The position numbers and the translations under genes were made by a program. The notes under the pieces were generated by a model that worked only from the letters and a program-made list of their open reading frames with translations, made no database searches and was not told the origin of the DNA. A stretch of DNA of 35,120 nucleotides from Alcaligenaceae bacterium (lineage in GTDB: Bacteria > Pseudomonadota > Gammaproteobacteria > Burkholderiales > Burkholderiaceae_B), in the NCBI GenBank assembly GCA_029265795.1, contig JAJUGV010000023.1, positions 1 through 35,120 of the forward strand. Direction: 5' to 3'. Positions within the stretch are counted from its first letter, which is position 1. Each line of letters opens with the position of its first letter. Shown piece by piece: positions 7,867-16,469 of the stretch.

Positions 7867-9081
7867 CTACGACGGTACCGCCACGCCCGCCAGCGCCCTG
7901 CCCAACCGCCGCGCGCCTTCCTGAATCTGCTCCACCGTCGGCGTCGCATAGGAAAGCCGCATGGCCTGATCTCTCCCGCCCAAGGGGTAAAAGGCGGCGC
8001 CGGGTACATAGAGCACGCCGTTTTCCACGGCGGATTGGAACAGGCGCGACATGTCCATCTTCTGCTCAAACTCCACCCACAGGAACATGCCGCCGCGCGG
8101 CTCCACGAACTTCAGGGTGTCCGGCGCCTCGTCGCGCAAGGCCTGCACCATGGCGGACATGCGGCGCTGATATTCGGCACAGGTGCGCCCCAGATTGGCC
8201 GGGTAGCGGCCACTATTTAAATAATGCGCGGCCATCAACTGGGCGACCGGGGCGGTGCACAGGTCGCTTGTCTGCTTGGCGATCGCGCAGCGGCGGCGAA
8301 CGTCTGGAGGCGCCAGCAGCCAGCCGACGCGCAGGGCGGGCGCCACGGTCTTGGACAGGCTGGACAAATACAGCACCGGGTTATCTTCTCCCGCCCTGTT
8401 CTGCCCGGTTGCGTAGAGCGGGGGAACGCCGGCATCGTCAAATGACAGCTCGCCATAGGGGTCGTCTTCGACGATGAAGAAGCCATAGCGTAGCGCCAGG
8501 TCGACCAGCGCTTCGCGCCTGGACTGGGGCAGCAGGGTGCCGCAAGGGTTAGAGAAGGACGGCACCGTATACAGTAGCTTGGGCCGGTCGGCGGGCGCGG
8601 CTTCTTCCAGTTGCTGCGCGAGACGCTCAACGTCCAGGCCGTCAGCATCGACCGGGGACTCATGAATGGCGGCGCCCGCCAGGCGCAACGCCTGAATGGC
8701 GGCCGGATAGGCCGGAGTTTCCAGGTAGACGGGGGTGCCCGGTTCCACAAAGATACGCACCAGCAAGTCGAACGCTTGTTGCGACCCTGTAGTCACCAGC
8801 ACTTGGTCGGGCTCGCACGAAATACCGCGCACGACGGACAGCTGGGCCAGAGCCTCGCGCAGCGCAGGCATGCCTTCAGTTGCCCCATATTGCAGGGCGG
8901 CTGCCGGGTCATCGAACACCCGGCGGCCGGCGTCCATCAGCCCTTCGACATCAAACAGCGAGGGCGAGGGGTAGCCCCCTGCAAACGAGATCAGCCCCGG
9001 CTTGCTCAAGTAAGGAAATAACTCTCGTATGGGCGAACCGGATGGATTCGCAAAGGCACTGGTAAATTCAACGGCAACCAT
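7867..9081 (-). CDS. PLP-dependent aminotransferase, class I/II fold (2-aminoadipate or MocR-related type)
   Basis: The 404-residue protein is a fold-type I aminotransferase: QYGATEGMPALREALA near the start, TTGSQQAFDL for the phosphate-binding helix, PSFSNPCGTLL with the Asn of the cofactor site, VEDDPYGEL with the Asp pairing the pyridine nitrogen, and SSLSKTVAPALRVGW with the Schiff-base Lys at about 244. This set is typical of the PLP domain shared with 2-aminoadipate aminotransferases and MocR regulators, but no DNA-binding domain precedes it. The ATG at 9081 is favoured because AGGAGG lies nine bases before it; an in-frame GTG at 9090 directly abuts that site. It is the last gene of the SDR-CMD-aminotransferase operon. 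The amino donor and acceptor are unknown. Confidence 0.9.
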   Translation of the reverse strand: MVAVEFTSAFANPSGSPIRELFPYLSKPGLISFAGGYPSPSLFDVEGLMDAGRRVFDDPAAALQYGATEGMPALREALAQLSVVRGISCEPDQVLVTTGSQQAFDLLVRIFVEPGTPVYLETPAYPAAIQALRLAGAAIHESPVDADGLDVERLAQQLEEAAPADRPKLLYTVPSFSNPCGTLLPQSRREALVDLALRYGFFIVEDDPYGELSFDDAGVPPLYATGQNRAGEDNPVLYLSSLSKTVAPALRVGWLLAPPDVRRRCAIAKQTSDLCTAPVAQLMAAHYLNSGRYPANLGRTCAEYQRRMSAMVQALRDEAPDTLKFVEPRGGMFLWVEFEQKMDMSRLFQSAVENGVLYVPGAAFYPLGGRDQAMRLSYATPTVEQIQEGARRLGRALAGVAVPS

Positions 9082-9102
9082 GTCTCCCACCCTCCTGTTG
9101 AT

Positions 9103-9651
9103 TTATTCGAGCTCTCTGACTTCTCCTTCCGGGGGCTCGATTTCAAATACTTTCAATGTCATGGAAATCAGTGTGTAGTAGCCGGCCACACCGACAAGAT
9201 CCACCACCATGCCTTCGCCCAGCACCTGAACTGCTTCCTGGTAGAGATCGTCCGGCACGTGACGCGTGTCGACCAAGGATTTGACGAAGGCATGAACGAC
9301 GCGCTCGTCATCCTTCTCGAAAGGGATTTCGCCACCCTTGCGCAGTGCCTCCACCACTTGTGGCGACACTCCGGCCTGCAGCGCGATGGGTTTGTGGGCC
9401 CACCATTCGAACTCTGCTTTCCAGGCCACCGCCATCGTCAAAATAGCGAGTTCTGAAAGACGCGGCGGCAGGCTGGAGTCGTAACGGCAGTACTGGCCGA
9501 GCGCCTGAGCATGCTCCGCCAGACCGGGGCGATGCAGCCACACGGCCAGCGGACCTCGGACACGACCGCGCGGGCCGCCGGCAATGGCGTCGTACACGCG
9601 TTGCTGGTGTTCGGAAAACGTTGATTTATCGGGCATAGACAGGCGTGACAT
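9103..9651 (-). CDS. Carboxymuconolactone decarboxylase (CMD) family protein
   Basis: The 182-residue protein has the CMD/AhpD-like helical domain: PRLSELAILTMAVAWKAEFEW followed by HKPIALQAGVS and VVEALRKGGE. The AhpD-type CxxC pair is absent; its region holds Glu80, Trp83-Trp84 and His86, as in the decarboxylase-like branch rather than the peroxidase branch. Members of this branch sit in aromatic or lactone catabolic operons, often with unknown reactions. ATG 9651 is chosen with a purine-rich AGAGGGAAAG before it; translation from 9672 would overlap the upstream SDR gene. It lies between the SDR gene (13-base gap) and the aminotransferase gene (21-base gap), so one transcript is likely. Confidence 0.87.
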   Translation of the reverse strand: MSRLSMPDKSTFSEHQQRVYDAIAGGPRGRVRGPLAVWLHRPGLAEHAQALGQYCRYDSSLPPRLSELAILTMAVAWKAEFEWWAHKPIALQAGVSPQVVEALRKGGEIPFEKDDERVVHAFVKSLVDTRHVPDDLYQEAVQVLGEGMVVDLVGVAGYYTLISMTLKVFEIEPPEGEVRELE

Positions 9652-9664
9652 ATTTCTTTCCCTC

Positions 9665-10465
9665 TTATCCACAGCGGGCGACCATGCCGCCGTCTACCAC
9701 CAGTTCGGTGCCGGTAATGAAGCGGGCCTCATCTGAGGCGAGAAACAGAGCGGCGTTGGCCGTGTCCCTGCCATCACCCATGAACGGAAGGGGTATGCGC
9801 GCTTGCCGTTGTTGCAGCAGGGTTTCCACGTCGCCGCCGGTACGCTGACCCGCCAGCCGGCTTTCAACCATGGGTGTATGCAGCTGGCCGGGAACCACGG
9901 TGTTGCAGCGGATGCCATGAGCGGCATATTCCACCGCCACCACCCGCGAAAGCTGGATGACGCCCGCCTTGGCGCTGGCATAGCCCACTTGCGCTGAGCC
10001 CGTCCAGCGCAGCCCGGACGTAGAGGAAATATTCACGATGGCACCGGATTGCTGTGCAACCATATGAGGCAGCACGTGCTTGCAGGCCAGATATACGCTC
10101 TTAAGATTGAAGTCGAGCTGGCTGTCCCAGTCTTCCTCGCTGAGATCGACCGGGCCGCCCTTGCGGCTGCCGCCCACGTTATTCACCAGAATGTCGATGC
10201 GCCCGTATGCGTCGATGCAGGCCTGAACCATCGCCTTGATATCGGCGTGACGAGTGACGTCGGCCTGAAAGCTGCGGATTTCGCCGCCTTCGTTCTGCAC
10301 CAGATCCACCGTGACCTGCAGTGCCTCCGGGTTCAGATCCACCGCAAATACCTTTGCCCCTTCCTGCGCAAAGCGCCAGGCCGTCGCCCGGCCATTGCCC
10401 CACCCCGGCCCCACACTACCCGCACCGGCTACCAGCGCCACCTTCCCTTGCAGACGTCCTGCCAT
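9665..10465 (-). CDS. Short-chain dehydrogenase/reductase (SDR)
   Basis: The 266-residue protein is a classical SDR. The cofactor loop is AGAGSVGPGWGNG (residues 13-25), a longer and more glycine-rich version of TGxxxGxG. Asp43 after AV suggests NAD preference. NNVGG at 95-99 replaces NNAG, and the catalytic set is Asn120, Ser148-150, Tyr162 and Lys166 (YASAK). The C-terminal LASDEARFITGTELVVDGG is typical. It would oxidise an alcohol or reduce a ketone in the cytoplasm; the substrate is unknown. ATG 10465 is preferred over the in-frame ATG at 10483 because GAGAGG lies five bases upstream. It is the first gene of its operon, transcribed away from the OYE-TRAP operon. Confidence 0.92.
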   Translation of the reverse strand: MAGRLQGKVALVAGAGSVGPGWGNGRATAWRFAQEGAKVFAVDLNPEALQVTVDLVQNEGGEIRSFQADVTRHADIKAMVQACIDAYGRIDILVNNVGGSRKGGPVDLSEEDWDSQLDFNLKSVYLACKHVLPHMVAQQSGAIVNISSTSGLRWTGSAQVGYASAKAGVIQLSRVVAVEYAAHGIRCNTVVPGQLHTPMVESRLAGQRTGGDVETLLQQRQARIPLPFMGDGRDTANAALFLASDEARFITGTELVVDGGMVARCG

Positions 10466-10645
10466 TGTTGCCTCTCGCTCCATCAGTTGTTATTACTTAC
10501 GACCCGCCATCATAATGGCAGCCCTTGCCAAAATGCCGCAATTCGCTTGCGACCGCGCCACAATGCCCGCGTTCAAGGAATCGCTGCATACCATTGTATT
10601 TCTATTGAAATCAACTACTTGCCACGCGACGATACCCGTGTAAAC

Positions 10646-10668
10646 ACCTATACCGTTTGGGCATAGGT
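10646..10668. promoter_or_regulatory. LysR-type T-N11-A dyad
   Basis: ACCTAT-N11-ATAGGT is a perfect 6-base dyad with the exact 11-base spacing of LysR-family binding boxes. It lies about 170 bases before the OYE start and about 180 bases from the SDR start. No LysR gene is adjacent; the nearest is at 20056. Confidence 0.4.
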
Positions 10669-10724
10669 CTGTACAAAAACGCAATCGTCGCCTGGCCCTG
10701 CCCTCTACTATCGACGACTAACCG

Positions 10725-10738
10725 GAGGTGTACACCTC
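10725..10738. promoter_or_regulatory. 14-base perfect palindrome, possible operator
   Basis: GAGGTGTACACCTC is a perfect palindrome about 96 bases before the OYE start. It could be an operator for an unknown dimeric regulator of the OYE-TRAP operon. Confidence 0.4.
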
Positions 10739-10767
10739 GGCACACACGCGGTGGTGGCGGGTGACCT

Positions 10768-10791
10768 CGCAGTGCAGATGGCACCACTGCG
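10768..10791. promoter_or_regulatory. Inverted repeat in OYE leader, possible operator or mRNA hairpin
   Basis: CGCAGTG and CACTGCG flank ten bases, ending 43 bases before the OYE start. It may be a second operator or a leader hairpin. Confidence 0.3.
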
Positions 10792-10834
10792 GCAATGAAT
10801 CATTTTGAGAATACGTACAAAGAAGGACTGGAGC

Positions 10835-11995
10835 ATGACAACGAAAACTCCTTTACTGTTTTCGCCCTTGCGAATTCGGGGCACGACGGTGCGCAACCGC
10901 ATCGCCATCTCACCCATGGCCATGTATTGCGCGGAGAATGGTTTCCCCACCGCTTTTCACGGGCACCACTATTCGAAGTTCGCCATCGGCGGCGCCGGTA
11001 TTGTGTTTGTGGAGCAATCGTCCGTCACCCGCGTGGGGCGGATCACCAACGGCTGCCTGGGAATCTGGTCCGATGAACATGCCGAGGCGCTGAAACCCAT
11101 CACGAGCTTCATCAAAGACCAGGGTGCCGTGCCGGCCCTGCAGATTGCGCATGGCGGCCGTAAGGCAAGCACTCAGCGCGCATGGGAAGGCAATGGTCCG
11201 CTGACGCCCGAAAACCTGAAGAACGGCGATGAGACCTGGACGCCTGTCGGGCCGTCGGATTTGGCGTTCGCCGAAGGCTGGCTGCAGCCGCGCGCTCTGA
11301 CCGTTCCTGAGATCCATGAGCACACCGAGGCATTTGCCCAAGCCGCAGCCAGAGCCGTGCGGGCGGGTTTCGAGATCATCGAGATCCACATGGCGCACGG
11401 GTATTTGTTGCAGAGTTTCCTGTCGCCCCTGGCGAATAAGCGCACCGACGAATATGGCGGCAGCCTGGAAAATCGTATGCGTTTTCCGCTGGCCGTCGCC
11501 AAAGCGGTACGGGCTGCCATCCCGGATGACATGCCGCTGTTCGTGCGTATTTCCGCCGTGGACTGGATTGAAGGCGGCTGGGAAATCGAAGACAGCGTGG
11601 CGCTTTCTCACGAGTTGAAGGCGCTTGGCGTCGATGTCATTGATTGTTCTTCCGGCGGAAACCTGGTGGCAGGCGCCACCAACGCTAACCTGAAACGCTC
11701 CCCCGGTTACCAAGCCGAGTTCGCCCGCCGCATCAAGGCCGAAACCGGCATTCAGACCCAGGCAGTGGGCCTGATCCGCACGGCTCAACTGGCCAACGAA
11801 CTGCTGGAAACCGAGCATGCCGACCTGATCGCCATCGGCCGTCAGGCCCTGTTCAACCCCAACTGGCCGCACCACGCTGCGGAAGAGCTGGGCATGAACG
11901 AGGCGTTTGAAGACTGGCCGGCGCAATACGCCTGGTGGCTGAAAAAATGGAAGTCCGGCCTTGCCGCAAGAGGGGAGGCACTGAATACATGGTGA
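10835..11995 (+). CDS. Old Yellow Enzyme family NADH:flavin oxidoreductase (YqjM/NamA-like)
   Basis: The 386-residue TIM-barrel flavoprotein has the FMN and substrate signatures of the YqjM/NamA class: VRNRIAISPM, QIAHGGRKAST, EIHMAHGYLLQSFLSPL with the paired His residues, RTDEYGGSLENR and, late, IGRQALFNPNWP. It lacks the C-terminal Fe-S domain of 2,4-dienoyl-CoA reductases. It should reduce activated C=C bonds with NAD(P)H and FMN. The position usually held by the redox-tuning Cys (SPMCxYS) is Ala29 here, with a Cys three residues later (SPMAMYC). ATG 10835 has AAGGA seven bases upstream. It leads the operon and overlaps the start of the MBL gene by seven bases. Confidence 0.92.
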   Translation: MTTKTPLLFSPLRIRGTTVRNRIAISPMAMYCAENGFPTAFHGHHYSKFAIGGAGIVFVEQSSVTRVGRITNGCLGIWSDEHAEALKPITSFIKDQGAVPALQIAHGGRKASTQRAWEGNGPLTPENLKNGDETWTPVGPSDLAFAEGWLQPRALTVPEIHEHTEAFAQAAARAVRAGFEIIEIHMAHGYLLQSFLSPLANKRTDEYGGSLENRMRFPLAVAKAVRAAIPDDMPLFVRISAVDWIEGGWEIEDSVALSHELKALGVDVIDCSSGGNLVAGATNANLKRSPGYQAEFARRIKAETGIQTQAVGLIRTAQLANELLETEHADLIAIGRQALFNPNWPHHAAEELGMNEAFEDWPAQYAWWLKKWKSGLAARGEALNTW

Positions 11996-12912
11996 CACTG
12001 AATCTGGGAGCCGCCGTCATCCACTCCCTGGCAGAGATCGAGTACTGCACGGTCGGCGTACCCTTTCTGTACAACGATCTGACCACCGAAGACATGCGCC
12101 GCAATCTGGACTGGCTGGACGCCGAAATGGTGGATATCGACAACGAGAAGCTCGGCTTCTCGTTTCGTGCCTACCTGGTGAAAATCGCTGGTCAGAATGT
12201 GCTGGTGGACGCCTGTAACGGCAATCACAAAAATCGGCCCACTGCACTGTGGCAACACCAGCTGGATCGCACGGATTTCATGGATGCGCTTAAGGCCGCC
12301 GGCGTCACCCCCAGCGATATCGACGTCGTGGTGTGCACGCACCTGCATTGCGACCACGTGGGTTGGCTGACCCGGTTATCCGACAGCGAATGGGTGCCGA
12401 CCTTCCCCAATGCACGGCATGTGTTCTCCGGCAAGGAGTTCCAATTTTTTCAGCAGAAAATGGAAACCGAGGGCTCGGCGGCCGCGAATCATGGTTCATT
12501 TGAAGACAGTGTGCTGCCGGTCACGCGCAGCTGCAGATTCGATCTGGTGGAAAGCGACGCCGTTCTGATCGATGAGCCGGCCGGTAGCGTGAGGCTGATG
12601 CCTTCCCCCGGCCATTCCATCGACCATGTCAGCGTGGCCATTTCCTCGCAAGGGCAGGAAGCCATCGTCTGCGGCGACGCCGTGCATCACCCCATTCAAC
12701 TGGACATGCCGTTGATGCCCATGCGAGCCGACTACGACCCGAAGTTGGCGGCACAGAGCCGCTTGAGTTTGCTGAACCACTGTGCCGATACCGGCGCCTG
12801 GCTGCTTGCCGGCCATTTTTGCAAATACCCCTTTGCGTTGATTGAACGGCACCAGGACGTATTCCGAATCAAGAACCGGCTGTCGATCGGAGACAAGCAT
12901 GGGCTGGATTAA
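11989..12912 (+). CDS. Metallo-beta-lactamase (MBL) fold hydrolase, lactonase-like
   Basis: The 307-residue protein carries the MBL zinc motif THLHCDHVGW (His118, His120, Asp122, His123), then His209 in PSPGHSIDH, Asp230 in CGDAVHH and His276 in LAGHFCKYPF, so both metal sites look complete. The layout resembles the lactonase/glyoxalase-like branch, which opens lactones or hydrolyses thioesters. No signal peptide is seen. The ATG at 11989 overlaps the OYE stop, implying coupled translation, with a GGGGAGG about 11 bases before. The gene also overlaps the next TRAP gene by 14 bases. The context suggests it acts on a compound imported by the TRAP system or produced by the OYE. Confidence 0.9.
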   Translation: MVTLNLGAAVIHSLAEIEYCTVGVPFLYNDLTTEDMRRNLDWLDAEMVDIDNEKLGFSFRAYLVKIAGQNVLVDACNGNHKNRPTALWQHQLDRTDFMDALKAAGVTPSDIDVVVCTHLHCDHVGWLTRLSDSEWVPTFPNARHVFSGKEFQFFQQKMETEGSAAANHGSFEDSVLPVTRSCRFDLVESDAVLIDEPAGSVRLMPSPGHSIDHVSVAISSQGQEAIVCGDAVHHPIQLDMPLMPMRADYDPKLAAQSRLSLLNHCADTGAWLLAGHFCKYPFALIERHQDVFRIKNRLSIGDKHGLD

Positions 12913-13417
12913 ACAAATTGTGGAAGGCTGCTCGCGACTACTGATGGGCATGACCATTATCTGCCTGTTGCTGATGATGGTGAATATCGTTGCAGATGTC
13001 GTGCTACGCACCTTATTCGACATTCCCGTTCCCGCCACTGCCGAGTTCACGGCCTTCTACTACATGGTGGGTGCGGTATTTCTGCCCCTGCCCCTGGTGG
13101 AGATCAGAAACGAAAGCATCAAGGTCGACCTCTTCTTCAATATGTCGCCCGAGACGGTGAAGGGGCTGATGACTTCGTTTTCCTATATCGCTCAGATCAT
13201 CTTCTTTTCGATCATGTTTTGGCAAACCGGCCAAGACGCCATTGAAGCCTTCGAAAAGAGCGATTTTGTCGACAGCCAGATCAAGATCTATGTCTGGCCC
13301 GGGCGCTTCTTCCTGCCGATGGGATTCGGGCTGGCTGCACTGGTTTCCATCCTGAAGCTGTTAGCGCATTTTTCGGGTAAACAACGTGCCGCTACGCAAG
13401 GCCTGACTGGTCACTGA
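12899..13417 (+). CDS. TRAP transporter small permease (DctQ family)
   Basis: The 172-residue protein has four predicted membrane helices (about residues 12-36, 50-70, 88-110 and 135-155). It carries the DctQ-type segment NIVADVVLRTLFDIPVPATAEF, with the conserved Arg after the first helix and a Glu at the start of the second, followed by VDLFFN. It is the small inner-membrane subunit that pairs with DctM in TRAP importers. It starts inside the end of the MBL gene and is followed 14 bases later by the large subunit. Confidence 0.9.
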   Translation: MGWIKQIVEGCSRLLMGMTIICLLLMMVNIVADVVLRTLFDIPVPATAEFTAFYYMVGAVFLPLPLVEIRNESIKVDLFFNMSPETVKGLMTSFSYIAQIIFFSIMFWQTGQDAIEAFEKSDFVDSQIKIYVWPGRFFLPMGFGLAALVSILKLLAHFSGKQRAATQGLTGH

Positions 13418-13431
13418 CAGGGTAGATATTC

Positions 13432-14751
13432 ATGGAATTTTCGTTTGACAGACTGGATATCGGCCTGGCCGGTGTAGTGGTGGCGCTGTTACTGCTTGCC
13501 CTGCGCGTTCAGGTGGGCGTAGCCCTGGGCATCGTGGCGTTTGTCGGCATCTCCCTCATTACGTCCGTTGCGGCTGCCTGGGGCATACTGACCGCCCTGC
13601 CCTATGACTTTGTTGCGCAGTGGAGCCTGAGCGCCATTCCCATGTTCCTACTGATGGGATATCTGGCCGCCAATGCCGGCCTGACGCAGGGGATTTTCAA
13701 AAGCGCGAACATACTGATGGGCCGTGTACCCGGCGGATTAGCCTCGGCCACCGTGGTGTCCTCGGCGCTGTTCGCTTCGGCTTCGGGTTCGAGTGTGGCG
13801 ACCGCAGCGGCCTTTGCCAAGATTGCCGTACCGGAGATGCTGAAGGCGCGCTACAACCCGGGCCTGGCCACCGGTTCGGTCGCAGCAGCAGGAACTCTCG
13901 GAGCTCTGATTCCCCCCAGTGTGCTGATGATTCTCTTCGGTATTTTCACGGATACATCGATTGGTGCGCTGTTCATTGCGGGCGTGATACCGGGGATTCT
14001 TTCCGCACTGGCCTACATTCTGATGATCACCGTGCGAGCGAAACTCAACCCGGCCATCGCTCCGTTAAGCACGGCGACCTATAGCGCTGAAGAAAAACGC
14101 GAAGCCTTTCGGGATATCTGGCCGCTGCCCGTTCTGATTCTTAGCGTGTTGGCGGGCATTTTCGCGGGGGTGTTTACACCGACCGAAGCGGGAGCTGTGG
14201 GGGCGGCTCTGGCAGCAGTTATCGCTGCATTTCGTCGCTCGCTTACCTGGCCGAGCGTCATCAAGGCCTTGGTTGAGACGGCGGTGGGCACATGCACCAT
14301 TTTCATTGTGGCCATCGGGGCCAGCATGTTTGCCGCCTTCATGTCTCTAAGCACGCTGCCCAGCGTACTTGGCTCGTTCCTGATGAATGCTGTCGATGGG
14401 CCGATTGCCGTCATTCTGATGATCTCGGTGTTCATCATCATCCTGGGCATGTTCATCGATGCCATTTCCATTCTGCTGCTGACGATTCCCATTATTTCGC
14501 CCGTGCTGATCGGCCTGGATGTGAACCTGATCTGGTTCGGAATCATCATGATCAAACTGTTGGAAATCGGCCTGATTACGCCCCCGGTTGGACTGAACGT
14601 CTATGTCATCAAGAGCTCGCTGGGGGATCTCGTCGACCTGAACGAGATCTTCAAAGGAGTCAGTTGGTTCATTCTGATGGACGTACTGATGTTGCTGGTA
14701 TTGATCGCGTTCCCAATTCTTTCACTGTGGCTGCCGGAGTTCATGCAGTAG
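13432..14751 (+). CDS. TRAP transporter large permease (DctM family)
   Basis: The 439-residue, strongly hydrophobic protein has about 12 membrane helices. Typical DctM features are AIPMFLLMGYLAANAGLTQGIF, the ASGSSVATAAAFAKIAVPEM stretch, the GTLGALIPPSVLMILFG motif, FTPTEAGAVGA and the late LLEIGLITPPVGLNVYV. It forms the sodium-driven translocation channel of a TRAP system, with DctQ before it and the periplasmic receptor after it. The gene order Q-M-P is intact. Confidence 0.95.
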   Translation: MEFSFDRLDIGLAGVVVALLLLALRVQVGVALGIVAFVGISLITSVAAAWGILTALPYDFVAQWSLSAIPMFLLMGYLAANAGLTQGIFKSANILMGRVPGGLASATVVSSALFASASGSSVATAAAFAKIAVPEMLKARYNPGLATGSVAAAGTLGALIPPSVLMILFGIFTDTSIGALFIAGVIPGILSALAYILMITVRAKLNPAIAPLSTATYSAEEKREAFRDIWPLPVLILSVLAGIFAGVFTPTEAGAVGAALAAVIAAFRRSLTWPSVIKALVETAVGTCTIFIVAIGASMFAAFMSLSTLPSVLGSFLMNAVDGPIAVILMISVFIIILGMFIDAISILLLTIPIISPVLIGLDVNLIWFGIIMIKLLEIGLITPPVGLNVYVIKSSLGDLVDLNEIFKGVSWFILMDVLMLLVLIAFPILSLWLPEFMQ

Positions 14752-14799
14752 GCAATGTGGTGCGCATCAAAATTTTTAAATGAGTGAGGAGAGGAAGAA

Positions 14800-15912
14800 A
14801 TGAAGAAGTTCTCAGTGGTAATGGCCCTGCTGACGATGTCCGGCATGGCTTCTGCGGCGACGTTCACCGCATCGACCCCATACGGCGAAACGCACGGTAT
14901 CACCAAATTCAAGCTGCACGCGTATGCCAAACGGGTGGCCGAACAAACCGGCAATGGCGTGAAATTCGACGTGCATTCCGGCGGCGTGCTGCTGCCGGCC
15001 CGTACTGCATTGTCGGGCATTACGAACGGCGTGGCGCAGTATGGCCACGTGACCGGCGCCTATGTACCGGCCGATCTGCGCTACGACAACGTGTTGAACG
15101 ACCTGGCCTTTGTCGCCGACGACCCGCTTGCCGCCGCCATCGCCGTGACGGAAGTCAAACTCACCAATGAGCTGCTGCAAAAGGAATACAAGGACAACAA
15201 GGTCGTCTTCGGTTCCAGCTACTCGATGACGAATTACTACGTCATCTGTCGCAACGAAGTCACTACGCCGGACGCCCTGAAATCCAAGCGTATCCGCACC
15301 GGCAGTACGGCTCAGATCCAATGGACGCAAACCATGGACGCCGTACCGGTCAGCGTGCCGGCCACCGAAATCTATACCGGTCTGCAGCGCGGCAATATCG
15401 ACTGCGCGCTGGGCGACGCCAGCTTCCTGACCACCAGCTTCAAGCTGCAGGAAGTGGCCAAGCACGTCACACTTGTGTCAGTGGGAACGCATACCTCCGG
15501 CGGCGAATTCTTCCAGCAAAAATTTTGGAAAGAGCGCAGCCCGGAAGAACGCAAGACGCTGATGTCCGAACTGGCCTATGCCATTGCCGAGCTGCAAGTG
15601 GAGTGGGACAAGGAAGCGAAAGACGCCCTGGAAGAAGCCAAAGCTAACGGTGTCACACTGCACCAGCCAAGCAGCGCCCTTCAGGATGCTGTCAGCAAGT
15701 TTCAGGATGAGTTTGTCGCCAGTCTGCCTAAACAATCGATGGAAAGCCGTAAGGTCCAAGACCCTACGGCCATCATCGAGCAATACCTGGAAGCCGAGCA
15801 AAAGTGGAAGGATCTGCTAAAGAACGTAGATCGTACCGATAAGGCGGCCCTGGCTGCACTGATTCGAGAACAGCTTTACGACCGCCTGGATTACGAGACC
15901 TACGGGCTGTAA
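14800..15912 (+). CDS. TRAP transporter periplasmic substrate-binding protein (DctP family)
   Basis: The 370-residue protein starts with a Sec signal peptide (MKKFSVVMALLTMSGMASA, cleavage before ATF). The mature part shows DctP features: an early HGITKFKLHAYAKRV segment, a hydrophobic beta strand with NYYVICRNEV, LKSKRIRTGSTAQIQW carrying the Arg that usually salt-bridges a ligand carboxylate, and the VPATEIYTGLQRGNIDCALGD segment typical of the family. The ligand is therefore probably an organic acid, but its identity is open. A GGAGAGGAAG lies before the ATG. It ends the OYE-MBL-TRAP operon and converges on the nitroreductase remnant with a four-base gap. Confidence 0.93.
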   Translation: MKKFSVVMALLTMSGMASAATFTASTPYGETHGITKFKLHAYAKRVAEQTGNGVKFDVHSGGVLLPARTALSGITNGVAQYGHVTGAYVPADLRYDNVLNDLAFVADDPLAAAIAVTEVKLTNELLQKEYKDNKVVFGSSYSMTNYYVICRNEVTTPDALKSKRIRTGSTAQIQWTQTMDAVPVSVPATEIYTGLQRGNIDCALGDASFLTTSFKLQEVAKHVTLVSVGTHTSGGEFFQQKFWKERSPEERKTLMSELAYAIAELQVEWDKEAKDALEEAKANGVTLHQPSSALQDAVSKFQDEFVASLPKQSMESRKVQDPTAIIEQYLEAEQKWKDLLKNVDRTDKAALAALIREQLYDRLDYETYGL

Positions 15913-15916
15913 TGCA

Positions 15917-16444
15917 TCAGGAATGAAAGGTCACGCTCTGGGATATCGGAGCGCGGTCGGTCTTGATACGGTTTGCGGGGGCCTGTTCATCCGGGAAGCC
16001 GAAAGAAATGCCGAACAGCATTTTGTATTCGTCCGGAATGTTCAGGAACTCGCGAATCGCTCCACTGAACAAGCCCAATAGCGTCTGCGGTACGCCGCCC
16101 AACCCGCGGGCGGCAAGCGACAGCAGAAACGTCTGCCCGTACATGCCGATGTCGCCCGCCACGCGTACGTTGTCGCCGAACGACGGCATGAACAACAGCG
16201 CGGCATGAGGGGCGTTAAAGAATGAGTGGTTGTAGCCAAGCACGCGCCGGCGGCCTTCTTCGTCATCGCGCGCGATACCGAGGCCTTCGTAATACAGTTT
16301 GCCCTGCGCCTTCTGACGTTCCGAATAAGGGCCGTAGTAGTCCTCAAGCGAGAACGTGAAATCGGGCGAATACTCCTGCGCGTTTTCTTTCTCGTGCAAT
16401 ATGCGCGACAGCTCCGCCAGCTTGTCACCCGAAACAATATGCAA
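15917..16444 (-). pseudogene. Nitroreductase family protein, 5'-truncated
   Basis: The readable product matches the C-terminal three quarters of an FMN nitroreductase: HIVSGDKLAELSR, ERQKAQGKLYYEGLGI, FFNAPHAALLFMP, GDIGMYGQTFLLSLAARGLGGVPQT and LLFGISFGFPDE. Complete relatives have about 45-50 residues before the VHIVSG segment, including the RRSVRxF motif and the N(T)QPW loop that hold FMN. Here the frame begins at TTG 16444, and further upstream it runs only to a stop inside the end of the MarR gene with no similar sequence. The TTG has only AAGGA two bases before it. A deletion joining the MarR end to the gene interior is the simplest reading. A shortened functional protein is less likely because the FMN phosphate arm is missing. 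Confidence 0.72.
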
Positions 16445-16469
16445 CTTCCTTAAAGAGTGGGTGCCCGCC

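Larger units (their letters stand above)
10466..10834. other. 369-base divergent intergenic region with several dyads
   Basis: No credible gene was found between the SDR and OYE starts; the open frames here are short and lack family features. The stretch holds three dyads listed separately (10646-10668, 10725-10738 and 10768-10791), so it most likely carries the two divergent promoters and their operators. No adjacent regulator gene exists, so control must come from elsewhere. Confidence 0.6.

Noticed and set aside
10910-11998. Open frame of 362 codons antisense to the first OYE gene
   Set aside because: The plus-strand protein is a complete OYE; the antisense product is rich in low-complexity residues with no motif.
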